NCBI RefSeq assembly: GCF_000283155.1
Contig: NW_004454229.1
Span: 8,960,537 to 9,024,536, forward strand
Origin: Ceratotherium simum simum
Lineage: Eukaryota; Chordata; Mammalia; Perissodactyla; Rhinocerotidae
Direction: 5' to 3'
Length of the DNA stretch: 64,000 bases
Shown piece by piece: positions 46,345 to 59,300 of the stretch (positions are counted from its first letter, which is position 1; every line of letters begins with the position of its first letter). Position numbers and translations under genes: made by a program. The notes under the pieces are model-generated. The model made no database searches, was not told the DNA's origin, and worked only from the letters and a program-made list of their open reading frames with translations.

Positions 46345-46775
46345 TACTTTCATTTCCTAGGGTTGCCGTAACAAATTACCGCAAGCTGGGTGGCTTGAAG
46401 CAACAGAAATTTATTGTCTCACGTGTCTGGAAGTTAGAAGTCCAAAATTCAGGGGTATTAGCCAGTTGGTTTCGTCTAGAGGTTCTGAGGGAGCATGTGT
46501 TCTATGCCTCTCTCCTAGCTTCTGGTGGTTGTCGGTAATGCCTGGCATTCCTTGTTTTGTAGATGCATCATTCCAGTCTCTGCCTGTCTTCACATGGTGT
46601 TCTCCACTTGACATCTCTGTTTTCTCTTCTTATAAGAACACTAGTCATTAGATTAGGACCAGCCCTAAGACTTAATCTGCAAAGACCCTATTTCCAAATA
46701 AGGTCACATTCACAGGTAGTGGGGGTTTGGACTTGAACAGATCTTTTGGGGTGACACAATTCAATGGTGAAGTCG
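46345..46775 (-). mobile_element. MLT1-type LTR remnant, minus
   Basis: ctagggttgccgtaacaaat, aagcaacagaaatttattgt, ttcttataagaacactagtc and gacacaattcaatgg in antisense LTR order. It begins about 260 bp after the exon 10 donor. Confidence 0.85.
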
Positions 46776-47939
46776 TCATCATTACAGTGCAAGGAGTTAT
46801 GACTAAAAACAGGGTTGGGGCAAGTTAGGCTTAAACATGCAGAGCTGCAGCATGAACCAACTGGTACCAGGGAGAAGATTCTCAAACAGGGGTTAGAAAT
46901 CCATATCCCTTAGAGATGAAGAAGTCCTCAGACCTGGATGTGAATCTCAACTATTTCACTGACTTACTGTGAAACACTGCTTAGTCACTTCTTTTTTCTG
47001 GGGCTCATCTTTCCCATCTAAGTTTCCTTTGAGCCCCAAGAATCTCTGTGAATGCCCCGATACCTAAGCTTTCAATTTTCTATGCACACAAAACTGCTTA
47101 TATAGTATACGGAATGATGGCAAAAACACAGCGGCTCCCAAGTCGATGTATGCATCAATCTCAATTGGCAACTGCAATGAAGAAAAGGTACAGAAAAAAA
47201 GAAGTGTGGATGGGTGTATAGATCTAAGGCACTACTCTTGGGCCCATAAAACAAACTGTTGAAGCACAGGGTGGATGGGGTGGGAGCCTGGTTTTAAAAT
47301 GAGATGATGGTGGGTTATAATTTCCTCATCGGGAGATAGTTCTAAATGGGAGGCAGGATAGCATAGCTCTGGTGTCAGATAGGCCTTTGAATCCCAATGC
47401 TGTCAGTTTTCATCCAGGCATCCCCTGTAAAATGGGGATAACATTAGTACCTTCGTCACAGGTTGTATTGAGGATTCAATTAGCTAACACATGTGGCAGG
47501 CGGTATAATGATAAAAAGAGGAAGAGTGAGCTCCATTGGTAGAGGATCTGTCCTGGGTTGGTGCCTTGTCTAAATCCCTTCTTTGCTGGCTGTACAAATT
47601 GGGTCCCAACAAGCTCCCTGGTGTCCTGTAGGAGGAACTCTGAGAGGGGTGAGCCGAGATGGTGAGTGGATTCAGAGTCCTTAGGAAGGAGGATGCAGAG
47701 AATAAAAACAAAGCAGACCAACTACCAGCACCAAGCCTGGTGCAGTTCCTCATGTGAATTGGAAAAGGTACTGCCTGATGGGGGGTAAATTGGGAGAAAC
47801 AAAGAAAACCACTCAGGCTGATACTGCCCAGCTCCAAGGCCCGGGGGTTTCTTTTTGAGCAGAGTGTGGACTGGGTTTCAGCCCCCATTCGCCCCATTGG
47901 CCAGGCAGCTTTCCCAGAGAGACCAAAGGTCAATGAACA

Positions 47940-48190
47940 GAAGGGATAACTAACCCTTATTCTGTGCCAGGCACTATTGCAACACTTCATGTGCATGAAC
48001 TCATCTATCCCCCCAAGAATACTATGAGATAAATCCTATTATTAGCCTCAATTTACAGATGAGGAAACTGGGACAGACAGAAGGTGAGATCACTTGCTCA
48101 AAGTCTTCTAGCTGGGAAGTATCAGAGCCAGGATTTGGACTCAGGCAGTTGGATGCTAGGACCCAAGCTCTTCACTGTTACATTCTACTG
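47940..48190 (-). repeat. MIR SINE, minus
   Basis: tctgtgccaggcactattgc, caatttacagatgaggaaac and agagccaggatttggactca, a well-preserved antisense copy. Confidence 0.85.
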
Positions 48191-49751
48191 ATTTACACCC
48201 TAAGAGTCAGGAAATTTGGAGAATGAGGGCAGAGTCCGAGGTGATTACATTGACTATCATTTTGGGGAGTGGGGAGGGAGGGTATGTCCTAGTTCATGGT
48301 TGTCAGCCTGACCTGGCTTAAAGGGACAGACTTGAGCCCTGCCTGGATAATTATAACTAGCACGTCAAGGGCCCTCAGAATCAGTGACTTCCAGCAAAAG
48401 GACAGAGAGAACAGGGAGTGTGGACTACCTAGATATGCCTCTTCAGTGGTCCAGTGCTGGGCTCAGTGGTGGCCATGCTGAGTCATATGTACACATGATG
48501 GGCATTGGAGAAGGGGCACACGATGCCGATGATCTGGGAGTGATGGCAGGGCGTAGAGGGCTGAGTCCTCCGCACAGCCCCATTCCTCCTGCAAGATTAC
48601 ATTCAGTCAGTTGCAGGCGGTTCATGGTGTTCTATTACCGTTGTTGCAAGCAGGGTGTGGACATCAGGTGGCCTTGGGGTTATCAGACTGAACTTTCAGC
48701 CTGACAGATCCATCTGGCAAGGAAATCTAAGTCTGGGGAGTCAGCCACCATGGAGACCCATTGATGTAGGTTCCTAGGGATTTTCCCAGCAAACCTTTGC
48801 CTGTGGGGCCTGAGTCACAGAGGTGGGAAAAACAGAGACAGAGAGCCCAGCTGTGGCTGCCCCACCAGGGAGTATAATTACAGCGCTGGAAGGGACGTGA
48901 AGATAATCTAATCCAATGATATTCACACTGGGATCTGAGGAAACTTGGGGTCTTAGGGGCTGCCCCAGGGGAGCAGGGCGAACCTGATAGACACCCCAGC
49001 TTCAAAAAGAATGGCTCCACTTTCATCTACTTCCACGTTGGGGTCCATGTAAGATTTCATTTAAGGAAAAAAAAAAAAAACAGTAATGAAAAAAATAGTG
49101 ATGAAAAAACTCCACCAGATCAGTCCATCGTTTTCATTTACAGAGATGAAACTTTAGGCCGAGAGAGGAGACGGGCTTGCCCCAGGCGCGGAGCCAGTAG
49201 GAGGCAGCAGCCCCATGCTAGGGGCGTTGTATGAGCTGCATGGCCAGAGAAGCCCACAGTCAGTGCACGTGTTCTGATGCTCTGCGCAGAGAATGTGTCA
49301 CCTACCCTGGGCCCATTGTCAGAGTCTGACAGGGTTTGATTTGCAAACCATCAATCCAAAGCCCAGCCATCCGCTCCATAGGGGTGTCTGGCTGGCCCTG
49401 GTCTGTGAATTCTCAGCTGGGCTGTGCTGCCTGCTCTTCATGCCCTTCAGGGGCTCTGTGTCATTCTTCCAGAGGAAGGCACCTCCCTGCCTTACTCTGC
49501 TATCCATCTTCTGTGGAACGGTGGATTTCAATTTCTTGAGATGGGCTCCCAGTGGCCTCTTCTCACTCCATCCAGAGTTTCAAATTAAGTGTGAGGAGGC
49601 GAGCACAGAGGTCTTGGTTGGCTGCACCAAGGCATTTCCCCAAGGAGAGATTGCAGACCACTCTGGGGCAATGGGATGGGCCTCCCTCCTCACCATCCGA
49701 GCTGCTTCTTGTATGCTAACCTCCTGCTCCCCTGGGAAATTATCTGTGCAG

Positions 49752-49903
49752 GAGCCAAGGCGAATGGGCACTGGAGCTGCTGGAGCTCCTGGTCTGCTTG
49801 CAGAGCGGGCACCCGGGAAAGGCGGAGAGAGTGCAATAATCCCGCACCCCAGAACGGGGGCACCTCGTGTCCGGGGCGGAAAGTGCAGACCCGGGCTTGC
49901 TGA
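49752..49903 (+). CDS. C8A: C8A exon 11: C-terminal TSP1 domain and stop
   Basis: Acceptor TCTGTGCAG; the exon completes a Gly codon, then reads [20 protein letters not shown] and ends [21 protein letters not shown] followed by TGA at 49901-49903. It is the second thrombospondin type 1 repeat; the WxxW arrangement WSCWSSW is the usual site of tryptophan C-mannosylation in complement proteins. With the stop codon the coding part is 152 nt, the same as the last coding exon of C8B on the other strand, in line with their paralogy. Total visible C8A is 529 residues; adding the 57 residues that human has before this point gives 586, two more than human, which is accounted for by exon 8. Confidence 0.97.
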
Positions 49904-50300
49904 GGGCCTCTGGGCACCGGCTGGGACAGATGCAGCGCATGTCACCACCTGCACCCACCACTGGATAAAGATTTCTTCCTGCTGAGAGAAAATGCAAATC
50001 TACATGGACTTTTTCTTTGTCCTGCCAGTTCTCAGGCCTAAGACCAGGCTGTGCCATCTACAACCAACCGTTCTGTTACCCATGAAACTCAGTCATTCAA
50101 CAACTGGGTGTTGAGTGTTAACTAGAGGCTCGGTCCTGCTCACAACACTTTGGATCATTCAAAAAATCATCAATAAATAAAGGAGAAATCTCAACCCATG
50201 TCTTAGGGAAACTTATAGGATGTTAGAGGTACAAGGCAGGCAGATGCTCTTGAAACAATCAATGGCCAATAAAACAGAGCATGATGAGAATTATCTCAGT
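49904..50300 (+). other. C8A: C8A 3' UTR and probable polyadenylation region
   Basis: The sequence after the C8A stop codon is free of recognisable repeats. Overlapping AATAAA hexamers occur at 50172-50177 and 50176-50181, and another at 50268-50273, with T/G-rich sequence around 50310-50330. The likely transcript end is within about 50200-50300; which signal is used cannot be decided from the sequence alone. Confidence 0.6.
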
Positions 50301-51711
50301 TCTTTGATAACATTATTTGTTCATTTGTAGAACCATTATTAATTGGTAGGCTAAGCAGACACTCTGAAAAAATAAGAAAAAATTCAAGATTGACTTGAAC
50401 TCCTTCAATTTTCCATCATTTGGACCCAACATTTTCTTGTATTCCTTCAATTAATCTCTCTTGTTTGCTTAAGTTCTTACCATAGATATAAAATTTTTCC
50501 CAATTATATTCTCATGGCACACTATTGTTTTCCTTCATTGCATTTTTCACAAGTAGTAATTGTATATTGGCTCCCATATCTGCTGTGATTGTTTGTGACC
50601 TGTCTCCCCATAGACGGTAACCTTGCGGGCAGGGATCATCTTTGTTTGGTGCAGCACTGTATTCCCAGAGGCCAGGGCTATGCCTTGAATTAGGAGGGAC
50701 CCAACGAGCATCTGTGGATGAAGCGAGGGCTTGGACTCAGAGTCAGTTCAGAGATGTGGTCCATATTGGTCAGCCTCCCAGAGTGGAGCATGGATCTGGA
50801 GGTGCCGACCCCTGATGACCAGTGCACCTTCCCTGACCCCTCTGTGGGTATCCCCACAGCACGCCAGTCAGGCCTCAAATAGAGAACATGTGGTGTCGCA
50901 CTGACTTTTCTGTTTACCTCTAGGTTTCTCCTATAGATTGTGAGCTCCTTGAAGGCAGAATCTGCATTCCCAGTCAATACAAGAAACACCTGTTGACATT
51001 TTTTGGCGCTCCCTATCCTTCCAGAATCCTCGATCTTTTTAGGGTGATAATAAGACTTATATATACATGAAACAATTAGAAGAGGTTTTAAGGACATAGG
51101 AAATTAATTGCTGAATTAGTACCAAAATATGTGGCGTGTGAAACCAGTGCCCAAGGAGACCAGGTGTGAGAGAGGTTTACCTCTCCTTGTGTGCGCATAT
51201 TTTATACATGGAATGGGGCTTGACCCAGGCCTTGAAGGATTTTTGAACTAGGCAAAGGAGGAGACCTTTAAGATAAAAATTCAGCATGTAACAAAGTTTG
51301 ATGGTGAGAGAGAATATTGGGGGTGTGTGAAGGTGTATATGTGTCGGGAATGGGGATGGGGGAAGATGGTGAATGTAAATAAAATAAGTTATATAAAATA
51401 CTCAGCACAATGCCTGTCACATATGAAATTATTTGCATCACCCTTATTATTATGGTTACTATTATTAATTAAAGCTTATAGTTTAGAAGTTTATTTCTGA
51501 ACTCTTTAGATCTGTCGGAAAGAAGAAAAAAGAAGACTCCTTTATTGCTTCTCGTCCTGTCTTTACTTTTTGAGTTAATTTGCATTAATAATTAATTTCC
51601 ATTCATTATTTACCGGGGAATGGTAGTTACATGCTAGAAAGTGATGGGAGGCCAAATTGGCCAGGCCAAGTGGCCAATTTACAGAGGACATTCACGCTTG
51701 ATCAAAAAGCG

Positions 51712-51895
51712 GTAGTTTTCAATCTTGGTTGCACATTAGAATTACCTGGGGAGTTTTAAAAACCCTGACGTCCAGAGGCTGCACCCCAGACCAGGTAAAT
51801 CCAAACCCTGGAGGTGGGAGCCAGACATCAGTAGTTTCAAAAGCTCCCCAGGCAATTCCAGTGCAACCAAGGTTGAGAACCCTTGAGAGTGAAGG
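51712..51895 (+). repeat. MER5A-type element with near-palindromic ends
   Basis: Begins gtagttttcaatcttggttg and ends gcaaccaaggttgagaacc. The terminal stretches pair over nearly their full length. Confidence 0.85.
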
Positions 51896-52919
51896 AGTCA
51901 TTATATGTTCATGGGGAATGGGGTATGTGGCAAAACAAAAGGGCAGCCACAGGAAGGCTTATCTGTGCTTTTTATCTGGTCTTCTCAAGGACCTCCTAAG
52001 ATTTGTTTTATGGTCCCATTTGACAGCTAAGGAAACTGAGTCTCAGCAAGGCTGAGCCTCATGGGTCACAGAGCTGGCAGGCCGGCCAGGGTTTGAATGC
52101 AGTACGTCAAGCACACACCCCTCCACCTTTGCTCTGTGCTGTCTGCCAGCGGAGGGACTTGTGGGATGGTGTGTGGGGCCCAAGGAAGAGGGAGGGAACC
52201 AGAGGCAAGGGAGCTCCTTACGAGGTAAGTGTAGTAATCTAGGGGCGAGACGAGAATGTGGGGATTAAGCAATTGCGCGGATTACCTATGAGCCAAAGCC
52301 CCCGGCTGAGCAATGTTGTCTTCCTGTCGTCTGAGCTGGGAACCGAGGCCACTGTCTGTCCCACTCCTCTGAGGACGCTGCATCCCCAGCAGTTTTAGAA
52401 ATTAAAATACAGCAGCAGCCGCAGTTTCAGAAGCGGCAACCCTTCAGCACATCAGGGCCTTTCCCTTCTAGAATGTCTGGCTCTCACTAAGCAAGAGGCA
52501 GAAAGCTCGTCAAATATATTCTCCTTCAGTTCCTTCAGGAGACCTATAATCTAAGGTTTTATAGGTAGTGGATGTAAACACGTGGTTTAAAGATATAATC
52601 TTCAGGTCGACAAGGTGTCTTGAAAAGTAAATTAATGACAGAGTGAAAGCAATAAGGAAAGGCTTTTTTCCTTTTTCTCTTCTTTGAGATAGAGGAAGAT
52701 CTAAAGAGTTCAGCATTCAATGAATCTCTTCTGAACTATATGCCTTTAGGGTGCAGACAATGGACAGAGAGAAAGGGTGGGCTTCAAATACCACACTGCA
52801 GAAAGGAGAAACGGCAGAGTGAAGCCATCGGCGCCAGGAGAGGAAGGGGATGTGATACGGATTAGCAAAGGGCGCTTCTCTTCCGAAGACCATTGAGGCT
52901 GCTATCCCTTCTCTTGGGA

Positions 52920-53240
52920 AACGGGCGAAGGGCTCTGGTGAGCTCTGTGCCGGCCCCCAGCCGGGTGCTGGAGGTACGGAAATGAACAGCCATGATCTGG
53001 CCCTGGAAGAATGTGTGGTCTGGTGCAGGAGGCCTGTGAGTGATGGCGTGGGAAGCCCAGGGGGATGTGGGAGCTAGCGCAGCTGGGCAGCAGGGAAGAC
53101 AGCCTGGAGGAAGAGAGGATGGCCAGCAGAATCTAGGAAACGAGTGGGAGTTAGACAAGCAAAGAGAGGAGAGGGAGGGGCAGGATGATGCAAAGGAAAT
53201 AGCATTGCAAAGTCACAGAGGAGGGAAACCACGTGGTGGG
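52920..53240 (-). repeat. L2 fragment, minus
   Basis: Antisense L2-type text: acgagtgggagttagacaag, gcattgcaaagtcacagagg. A 145-aa open frame across it is not protein-like. Confidence 0.5.
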
Positions 53241-53539
53241 TCGGGGGCGCTTACTGCTCAGCTCCTTGGGTATGGGTGCTGGCCCTTCTCAGGCTGGGAA
53301 TGGGCCTTTGGTTTGGTCACTAGGCCTTACCTGGGGGCAGCCGGTGCTTGGTCCTGGGAAGATTTCCACAGAGGGCTACTTCCCTGCTCACCTCAGGCGC
53401 TCCTGGTGGTTCAACACCCCACAGCCATTATCATAAAGCCCAAGCACTTTCAGCCAGATTCACCAGGTTCTCTCTGATCTGACGCCAATGTACCACTCCA
53501 TCTTTATGTCCCTTTTCAGACTCTATGAGCCAGTTGTAC

Positions 53540-54380
53540 TAAAAATCTCTTGTTCCTAAGAGGATGTACAAAACCCTATATGATCAGCCCTCAGCTCTCT
53601 CTCTGGCTTTGTTTCCTTCCGTTCACTCCTTCCCTCAGTCATGCTGCTCCAGCCATGAAAGCCTTTTTCTGTTCCTTACTCACCCCACGCTCTCTCATGC
53701 CTCAGGACCTTTGCACCTGCTGTCCCTTCTGCTTGCAATGCTCATCCCCTAAATGAACTCATCTAAGGCTCTCTCTCTTGTTTCATTCAAGTCTCTGCTC
53801 AAATATGACTCCTCCAAAGGCCTTACCCTCTTTTTTGTGTGTGTATGGCACTTATCACTATCTGAGATTACAGATTTGTTTATTCTTTTTTTTCTTGGTA
53901 TGCCTCCCCCCGTTGATATGGAAGCTTTTTCCCCAGCACCTAGAGTAGTATTTGGCCTTAGTAGGGGTTCAATAAATACTTGTTCAACGAATGAACTACT
54001 TACAATTTAGTTCCCCAAATAGGTCGGGCTCTTTGTCCCGTCCAGGCCTTGGCACATAACACCCCAGAAACACCCCTGCCCACCAGCTCCCATCTTCTCC
54101 GGGTTCTTCGCCAGCACTTTTCTGGGTACAGGATAGGTATTCATTCACCCAGAAAGCCAACCCTGACCCCTTCCATGACCCCACACTTCATCTCCTCCAT
54201 ATGGCCCTATATTCCAGCACTTTCCATACTCCATCACAGTAGCCCACTTGTCTGCCCCCCCCCCCCCCCGCCCAGTGACTTCTTGCAGGGCAGATGGGGA
54301 CTTATATTTGCTTTTGGAGCTCCAGCACCTAGCGTAGAGCTTGGCACACAGGATCTCCCTGGTACAAGTCTGTCGAATGC
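53540..54380 (+). repeat. Two L2 3' ends in tandem, plus
   Basis: First copy 53540-53995 (caggacctttgcacctgctg, gctcaaatatgactcctcc, aataaatacttgttcaacg). Second diverged copy 54000-54380, containing the poly-C tract. Confidence 0.7.
54255..54269 (+). repeat. Poly-C run (15 C)
   Basis: Fifteen consecutive C followed by GCCC; length likely uncertain in sequencing. Confidence 0.9.
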
Positions 54381-55339
54381 TCTTCTCTCTCTGGCCCCTC
54401 CATGCCAGAGGCAAAGGTTCTGAAACAGCGTTTGCACATTGTGTGCAGAAATTTGTGAGAGGCAACCCCATGGAAGACATCTTACAGGACTCCTGGATCC
54501 TGCAACCTTCCTGGTGCATCAGAGGGGAGCCCACACCATTCCTAGAGGCTGTACAAATTTAAGAGAGAGCCCGCCTTTTCCCCCTTAGTGAAGGAAAGTC
54601 TATCAAATGGAGTTAAAAATTCTGCATTCATGGCCTTGGAGGTTCCCCCCTCCCCTGGGAGAGATAAAGGAAAATATGTTTCCCTTCTATATTAACAGCC
54701 TAAAATGTGAGATAAATCCTCCCGTCCTAACCTGTTTTTAACAAATGGACTTTGCTATCCAGTGGCATGATACATGTCTGACAGATCTATTTATCCATTC
54801 TATTTCCTTAGAGATAGCAGCTAAGAAGTTTTATCTATTATTTGCCTCCCTCCCCCATTCCCATTTTCCTAACCAAGCATGTGAAGCAAGGAGTTGATGG
54901 ATGGATGGTGTTTGGGATAAAAGGGGGTGGAATCAGATCATTTTCAGGATATGAACAAACTGGCTTATGAACAAGGAGGCTTGTCTGGCAGGAGGTGGTG
55001 GGGGAAGGAGGAGGGGATACCAGACAATGGCCAATGATGGATGAAGGCACACCTGGGGTTGCAAGGTGTAGACACGAGATAACCACTAGAAGTGGCCACC
55101 GGTAATGGGAGTGCCGGGGCTCCGGAGCAGCCTCCTGCACAGAGGTGAATGTCAGACCAGCCACTTGACTCCCTTTGAGAATCCCTCCAAGAATTCCCCA
55201 TTGCAAACACAACTGCTATTTCTTCTCCTTTTCCTTTCTGTAAAATGCAACCTACATGCTCAACAAGAGACAGACGTTAGACAGGGTACAAGGAGGCAGC
55301 TGCTAGGCTGGGTTGGTTCATTCAGCATGTAAGAATGGA

Positions 55340-56350
55340 AAGGCCGTTGAGCATCCGCCATGTGCCAGGCGCTTTGCGGTGATAGCCGTCCCTTTGCATA
55401 TGTCATATCATTCAGTCCTCTCACTAGTGCCATCGGGATTATTGGCCCCATATTCTGACGGGGACACTGAGGCACAGAGAAGATGAGCGACTTGCTCAAG
55501 GTCGCTCATCTAGGAAGTGGTGGCGTTGGGTCTCACACCTCTGTCTGTCAGCCCCAAAGCCCTCTGAAACGGCTCTGCTTCTCCACAGCAGGGATGCCAG
55601 AACAGGGGCCTTTCCCTGCCTCTTCTATGCAGGCGGGCAGGCGGGCAGGTGGGCAGGCACCCGCTGTACGAGGAAGCTGGATCTGCTGCAGTGGGAAGAT
55701 GGGGTCACTGCAGCTGCCGCCCTTGGCCTGAGGCAGTTCTGCTGTTTTCGAGCTGTGTGGTCTTGGGCAAATCGCTCAGTCTCTCCGAGGCTCCGTCTCA
55801 TCACCTGTCAAAGGAAGATAATAAATCCCTCCTCTTGCAGGCATTGAGAGGATTAAGCTGGATTAGGTTTGTGCAAATTCTTTGTAACTGGTAATGCCCT
55901 CTGCAAATATTAATTATTATGCTGTTACATTTTCCCTTAATAACCCAGAGCTTGGGATATAAAAGCCCTCCATGTCCTTTAGAAGACATCTCCTAGGAGC
56001 TAAGCTGTTTTACGTCTTTCTTGTTCTCATGTGTTGTACTGGGTTTTGCACTAAAGTATCCTTAAAGCAGTTTTAAATGACTTTAAGAAAAATAAACAAA
56101 CAAATTCTTGTTGATGTTTTGGAACCCCCAGAAACAATGATGCCAGTGATACAGCTAACTATGGAGTGCTGACTTTGTCTCCTGAGTGCAGTAGTTCACA
56201 CGATGCTCACAACCCCAGCGGTTGCTACTGTCACCATCCCCATCTTAGATGAGGAAACAGAGGCGCAGATGGGTATGGAACTTGCATAAGGCCACAAAGC
56301 TAAGTCACAGAGCCAGGCAATGTTCCAAGTGCAGGCAGTCTGGCACAGAG
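55340..56350. repeat. MIR SINEs in the intergenic region
   Basis: Minus copy 55340-55570 (catgtgccaggcgctttgcg; gacactgaggcacagagaag), plus copy 55730-55925 (tgtggtcttgggcaaatcgc) and minus copy 56150-56350 (tcttagatgaggaaacagag). Confidence 0.75.
55628..55662 (+). repeat. GGGCAGGC-type minisatellite
   Basis: Four imperfect 8-bp units (gcgggcag, gcgggcag, gtgggcag, gcacccgc) in a GC-rich patch. Confidence 0.75.
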
Positions 56351-56660
56351 CACACGCTCCTCTCTTCAGCCGTTTCCAGACCTGCCTGAGACATTGCGCC
56401 GTGACTCCGGGATCTCCTGCCCCCAAGTACCTGAATATCTTGGTGTTGGAATCTGGCCTAACACTGAAGAAAGACAATGCCAAGAGGAAAACATCATATA
56501 GAAAAATCTGATTTCATGACAACATTCAATAAACAGGACTCTCAGGAAGTGAAAGTGAACTAGTCCAGTGTGTGGCTGTTGTTAGGTGCTCGGTGGGCTT
56601 TCTAGGTTTAAAATGAATCTGTAGATGACAGAACGAGGGGGAGGCAGAATGTGGGCAATC

Positions 56661-56920
56661 TTTTTTTTTTTTTTTTTTTTGGTGCGGAAGATCAGCCCTG
56701 CGCTGACATCCTTTGCCAATCTTCTTCTTTTTGCTCAGGAAAATTAGTCCTGGGCTAACATCCTTGCCTATCTTCCTCTATTTTGTATCTAGGACACTGC
56801 CACAGCATGGCTTGATGAGAGGTGTGTATGTCTGTGCCCAGGATTCAAACCTACGAACCCTGGGCCACCAAAGTGGAGTACACGAACTCAACCACTGTGC
56901 CACCAGGCTGGCCTGGGAAG
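56661..56920 (-). mobile_element. ERE SINE, minus
   Basis: A poly-T start (A tail) of about 22 bases, then gcggaagatcagccctgcgc, and the ERE head antisense ccaccaggctggcctggg. AATCTTTTT lies at both ends (about 56657 and 56923). Confidence 0.93.
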
Positions 56921-58329
56921 ATAATCTTTTTAAGTTAGTCTTTGTTCCCGTCCTACTTCTGCCGCACACCGGGGGAGCCTTTTAACCCTCTGGGGCCTGG
57001 GTTTCTTCATCAACCTGTAACGTGCTTCTCAGGTTTACCCCACCAACGACTGCAGAGTTTTCTGCTGCCTTCCTCTGCAAAGTTTCCCTGCAGATTTCTG
57101 GTGGTCCCCAGGGTGTCACCAAACCCCTCAACAAGTACCATCCACCCCTACCTGACATCAGCAATTTTTCCGCCTCTTTCGTTTCACTTTTCTTTTGCAA
57201 CGTTGCCCACGAAGCTGGCGGAAGCTGCCTCCCTGCACTGCCACGTGGGCTGCCCACGTCTCGGGGGTTGCTGTGCTCCAAATCTCGTGACGCGCCATCA
57301 TCTGTCACCAATTCATTAACGTTTCTCACTGACCTGGGAAGGTTCTGCCCTTGGCCCCACTCACATCCGTTTTTGTCATTGTTAATTCATGCAACAATGA
57401 TTTGTTGTTGCCTGCTTGTGCCAGGCACTGTAGTGAGTCCTTGGGGTGTAAGAGTGCAGTGGACAGACACTCTTGCTGCCTTCATGGACGTTCTATTTGA
57501 GAAGGAATAGGAGACGGCAAACAAGTAAATGATAATACAATGTCTGCAAAGCCTGGAAACGCTGGTGAGTAGACACGCTGTCACTAAGGACATCTTCAAA
57601 CTGTAAAACGAAATATTTCTCCATCAAGATGCTAACTGCAAAGGTCCCTGGGGACACCTGGCTGCTGTCCCAAGGGCTTTCTGCTCCAGGCCCACACTCT
57701 CCCAGGGGCTTTTTCATAAGTGCTTGGGAGCAGGCCAGAGTAGTCTTCTTTAAAACAAAGATAGCATTTTCCTCTGGATTCTCTGCCAGCAGGTGCTCTT
57801 TCTTCCAGCCTCCCTCTGCAATCCCACCTTGATTTCCATCATCAGCCCACTCATTGTGAGGATCAGCTTTCCCTTTGAAGCTTTCTCTGCATGTCACCTG
57901 GAGATTGTATTAATATCTACCCCATCAAATTCAGATGAAGATTAAATGAGATAATGTAGGTGAAAAGACTTCATAAACTGAGAAGCACTCTCTAATCGGC
58001 AGCCATTATTATTATCATCACTATTGTTAAACTAATTATAATAATTATAATTCCCACAGAAGTTATGTTATTAGCCCAAGGTCACACGGGGAGGAAGCAA
58101 AGACACCCAGCCCCCTGCCCAGATACCAAGCGCATGGCAGAGCTCACAGCATTTCAGAGATTCATGCTCTCGGATGCAAAACTCTCCCACATCCAGGTAT
58201 CTTGTGCTGTGTTCAAGCTTCCAGGACCACTGCCAAACCCCCCTGCGTGGACTATGCCCTGTGGATACCACAGCTCCTTCGCGGGGAGACCAGTGCAAGC
58301 TGCAGTTGCCAAGGTTTTCTAAAAGCACA

Positions 58330-59300
58330 GTTTGCATTTATTTTGTTTAATTCTTACATTATGTTTCAGCCTCTTCCTAAATGCATTTGCTTGCAAAAAC
58401 AGCCACGAGGGGAAGTTCAGCCCACAAATAAGAATATAATTATTACACAGTTTAGCAGTGCCTGGGCGTCACCTGAGTATTCACCGGTGATCTGCAATTC
58501 AATTGTCTCTCCTTCAAGACCATATTTAATAGGATAAACAATTTCTGTTAAATGCAATAAATGTGAACCTGGGCTGTCATCTCCATAATCAACTCAAATT
58601 TCCCATTAGAAGCGGTGGCTGTGATTGAGATGCAGAATTTAATTTGGCAGCGCTTGCTTCAACGTGCTGGTGTCGCTCCGTGGGAGCCTCCCGTCAGCCA
58701 AAGACAGAAGCGCTCGGCCCTGTCTCTGGGGAATCTTAAAAGAAGATAGATGATAACTCAAGAAAATTATACGGCCTCGGTATAATGAAAGAGATAAAAC
58801 ATTATTGGATTAGCCTGTTGAAATAACAGCAGACGGCAGAGCAATAATATTAAGGCAAACAAGGGCCCAGACCCGTCAGCTCAATTGCAGGGGACACGGG
58901 GATGCGGAGAGGCAGACAGAATCGCCACGTCTGCTGCAACACCCTCGAGCAGTCAAGAATCAGCTCCTTCCCGTTGTTCTATTGACTCGATTCCAGACAG
59001 CTTGTCAGGCCAAATTGGTGGTGGCCGTGACCGATGCTTTGGTGTCATGGATGTGTTAAGGCCTTAGGTCCCAGCACGAAACCCAGCAGTAAACTTGAAG
59101 CAGACGATGTGGCTGAGAACCAACTGGTTGAAAATGAATAGGATGAACCAATCCACCTTCAACCAACTGGTTTCTTTCCCACCAATCTGATTTCAACAAA
59201 TCATATGAAGTTCTGCAATCAGACAGGAAGCACCCAAGAACAAAGAAAATATTAAGGGGTGTTTTAATATGATGGAATGAATGAGAGCAATAAAGCTTAA
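58330..59300. other. Repeat-free block, candidate conserved noncoding element
   Basis: Nearly 1 kb with no recognised repeat, flanked by MIR-rich sequence. AT-rich cores such as gcagaatttaatttggcagc, caatttctgttaaatgcaat and aacattattggattagcctg suggest a developmental enhancer-like composition. No coding potential is visible. Confidence 0.4.

Larger units (their letters stand above)
46087..49751 (+). other. C8A: C8A intron 10
   Basis: A 3.7-kb GT-AG intron. It contains an antisense MLT1-type LTR (46345-46775), an antisense MIR (47940-48190) and fragments of an old tRNA-like SINE (about 48880-48935 and 49120-49210) separated by a poly-A run at 49067-49080. 46780-47930 and 48200-48880 show no repeat I can name. 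Confidence 0.82.

Noticed and set aside
45852..46538. A 228-codon open frame that could look like a single-exon gene
   Set aside because: Only its first part (exon 10) matches C8A; homology stops exactly at a GTAAGG donor and the remainder runs into intron and an LTR.
47484..47996. A 170-codon minus-strand open frame
   Set aside because: Overlaps an antisense MIR and intronic sequence; no protein features seen.
49293..49985. A 230-codon open frame around C8A exon 11
   Set aside because: It is in a different frame from the TSP1 coding exon and has no domain-like composition; the real exon is 49752-49903.
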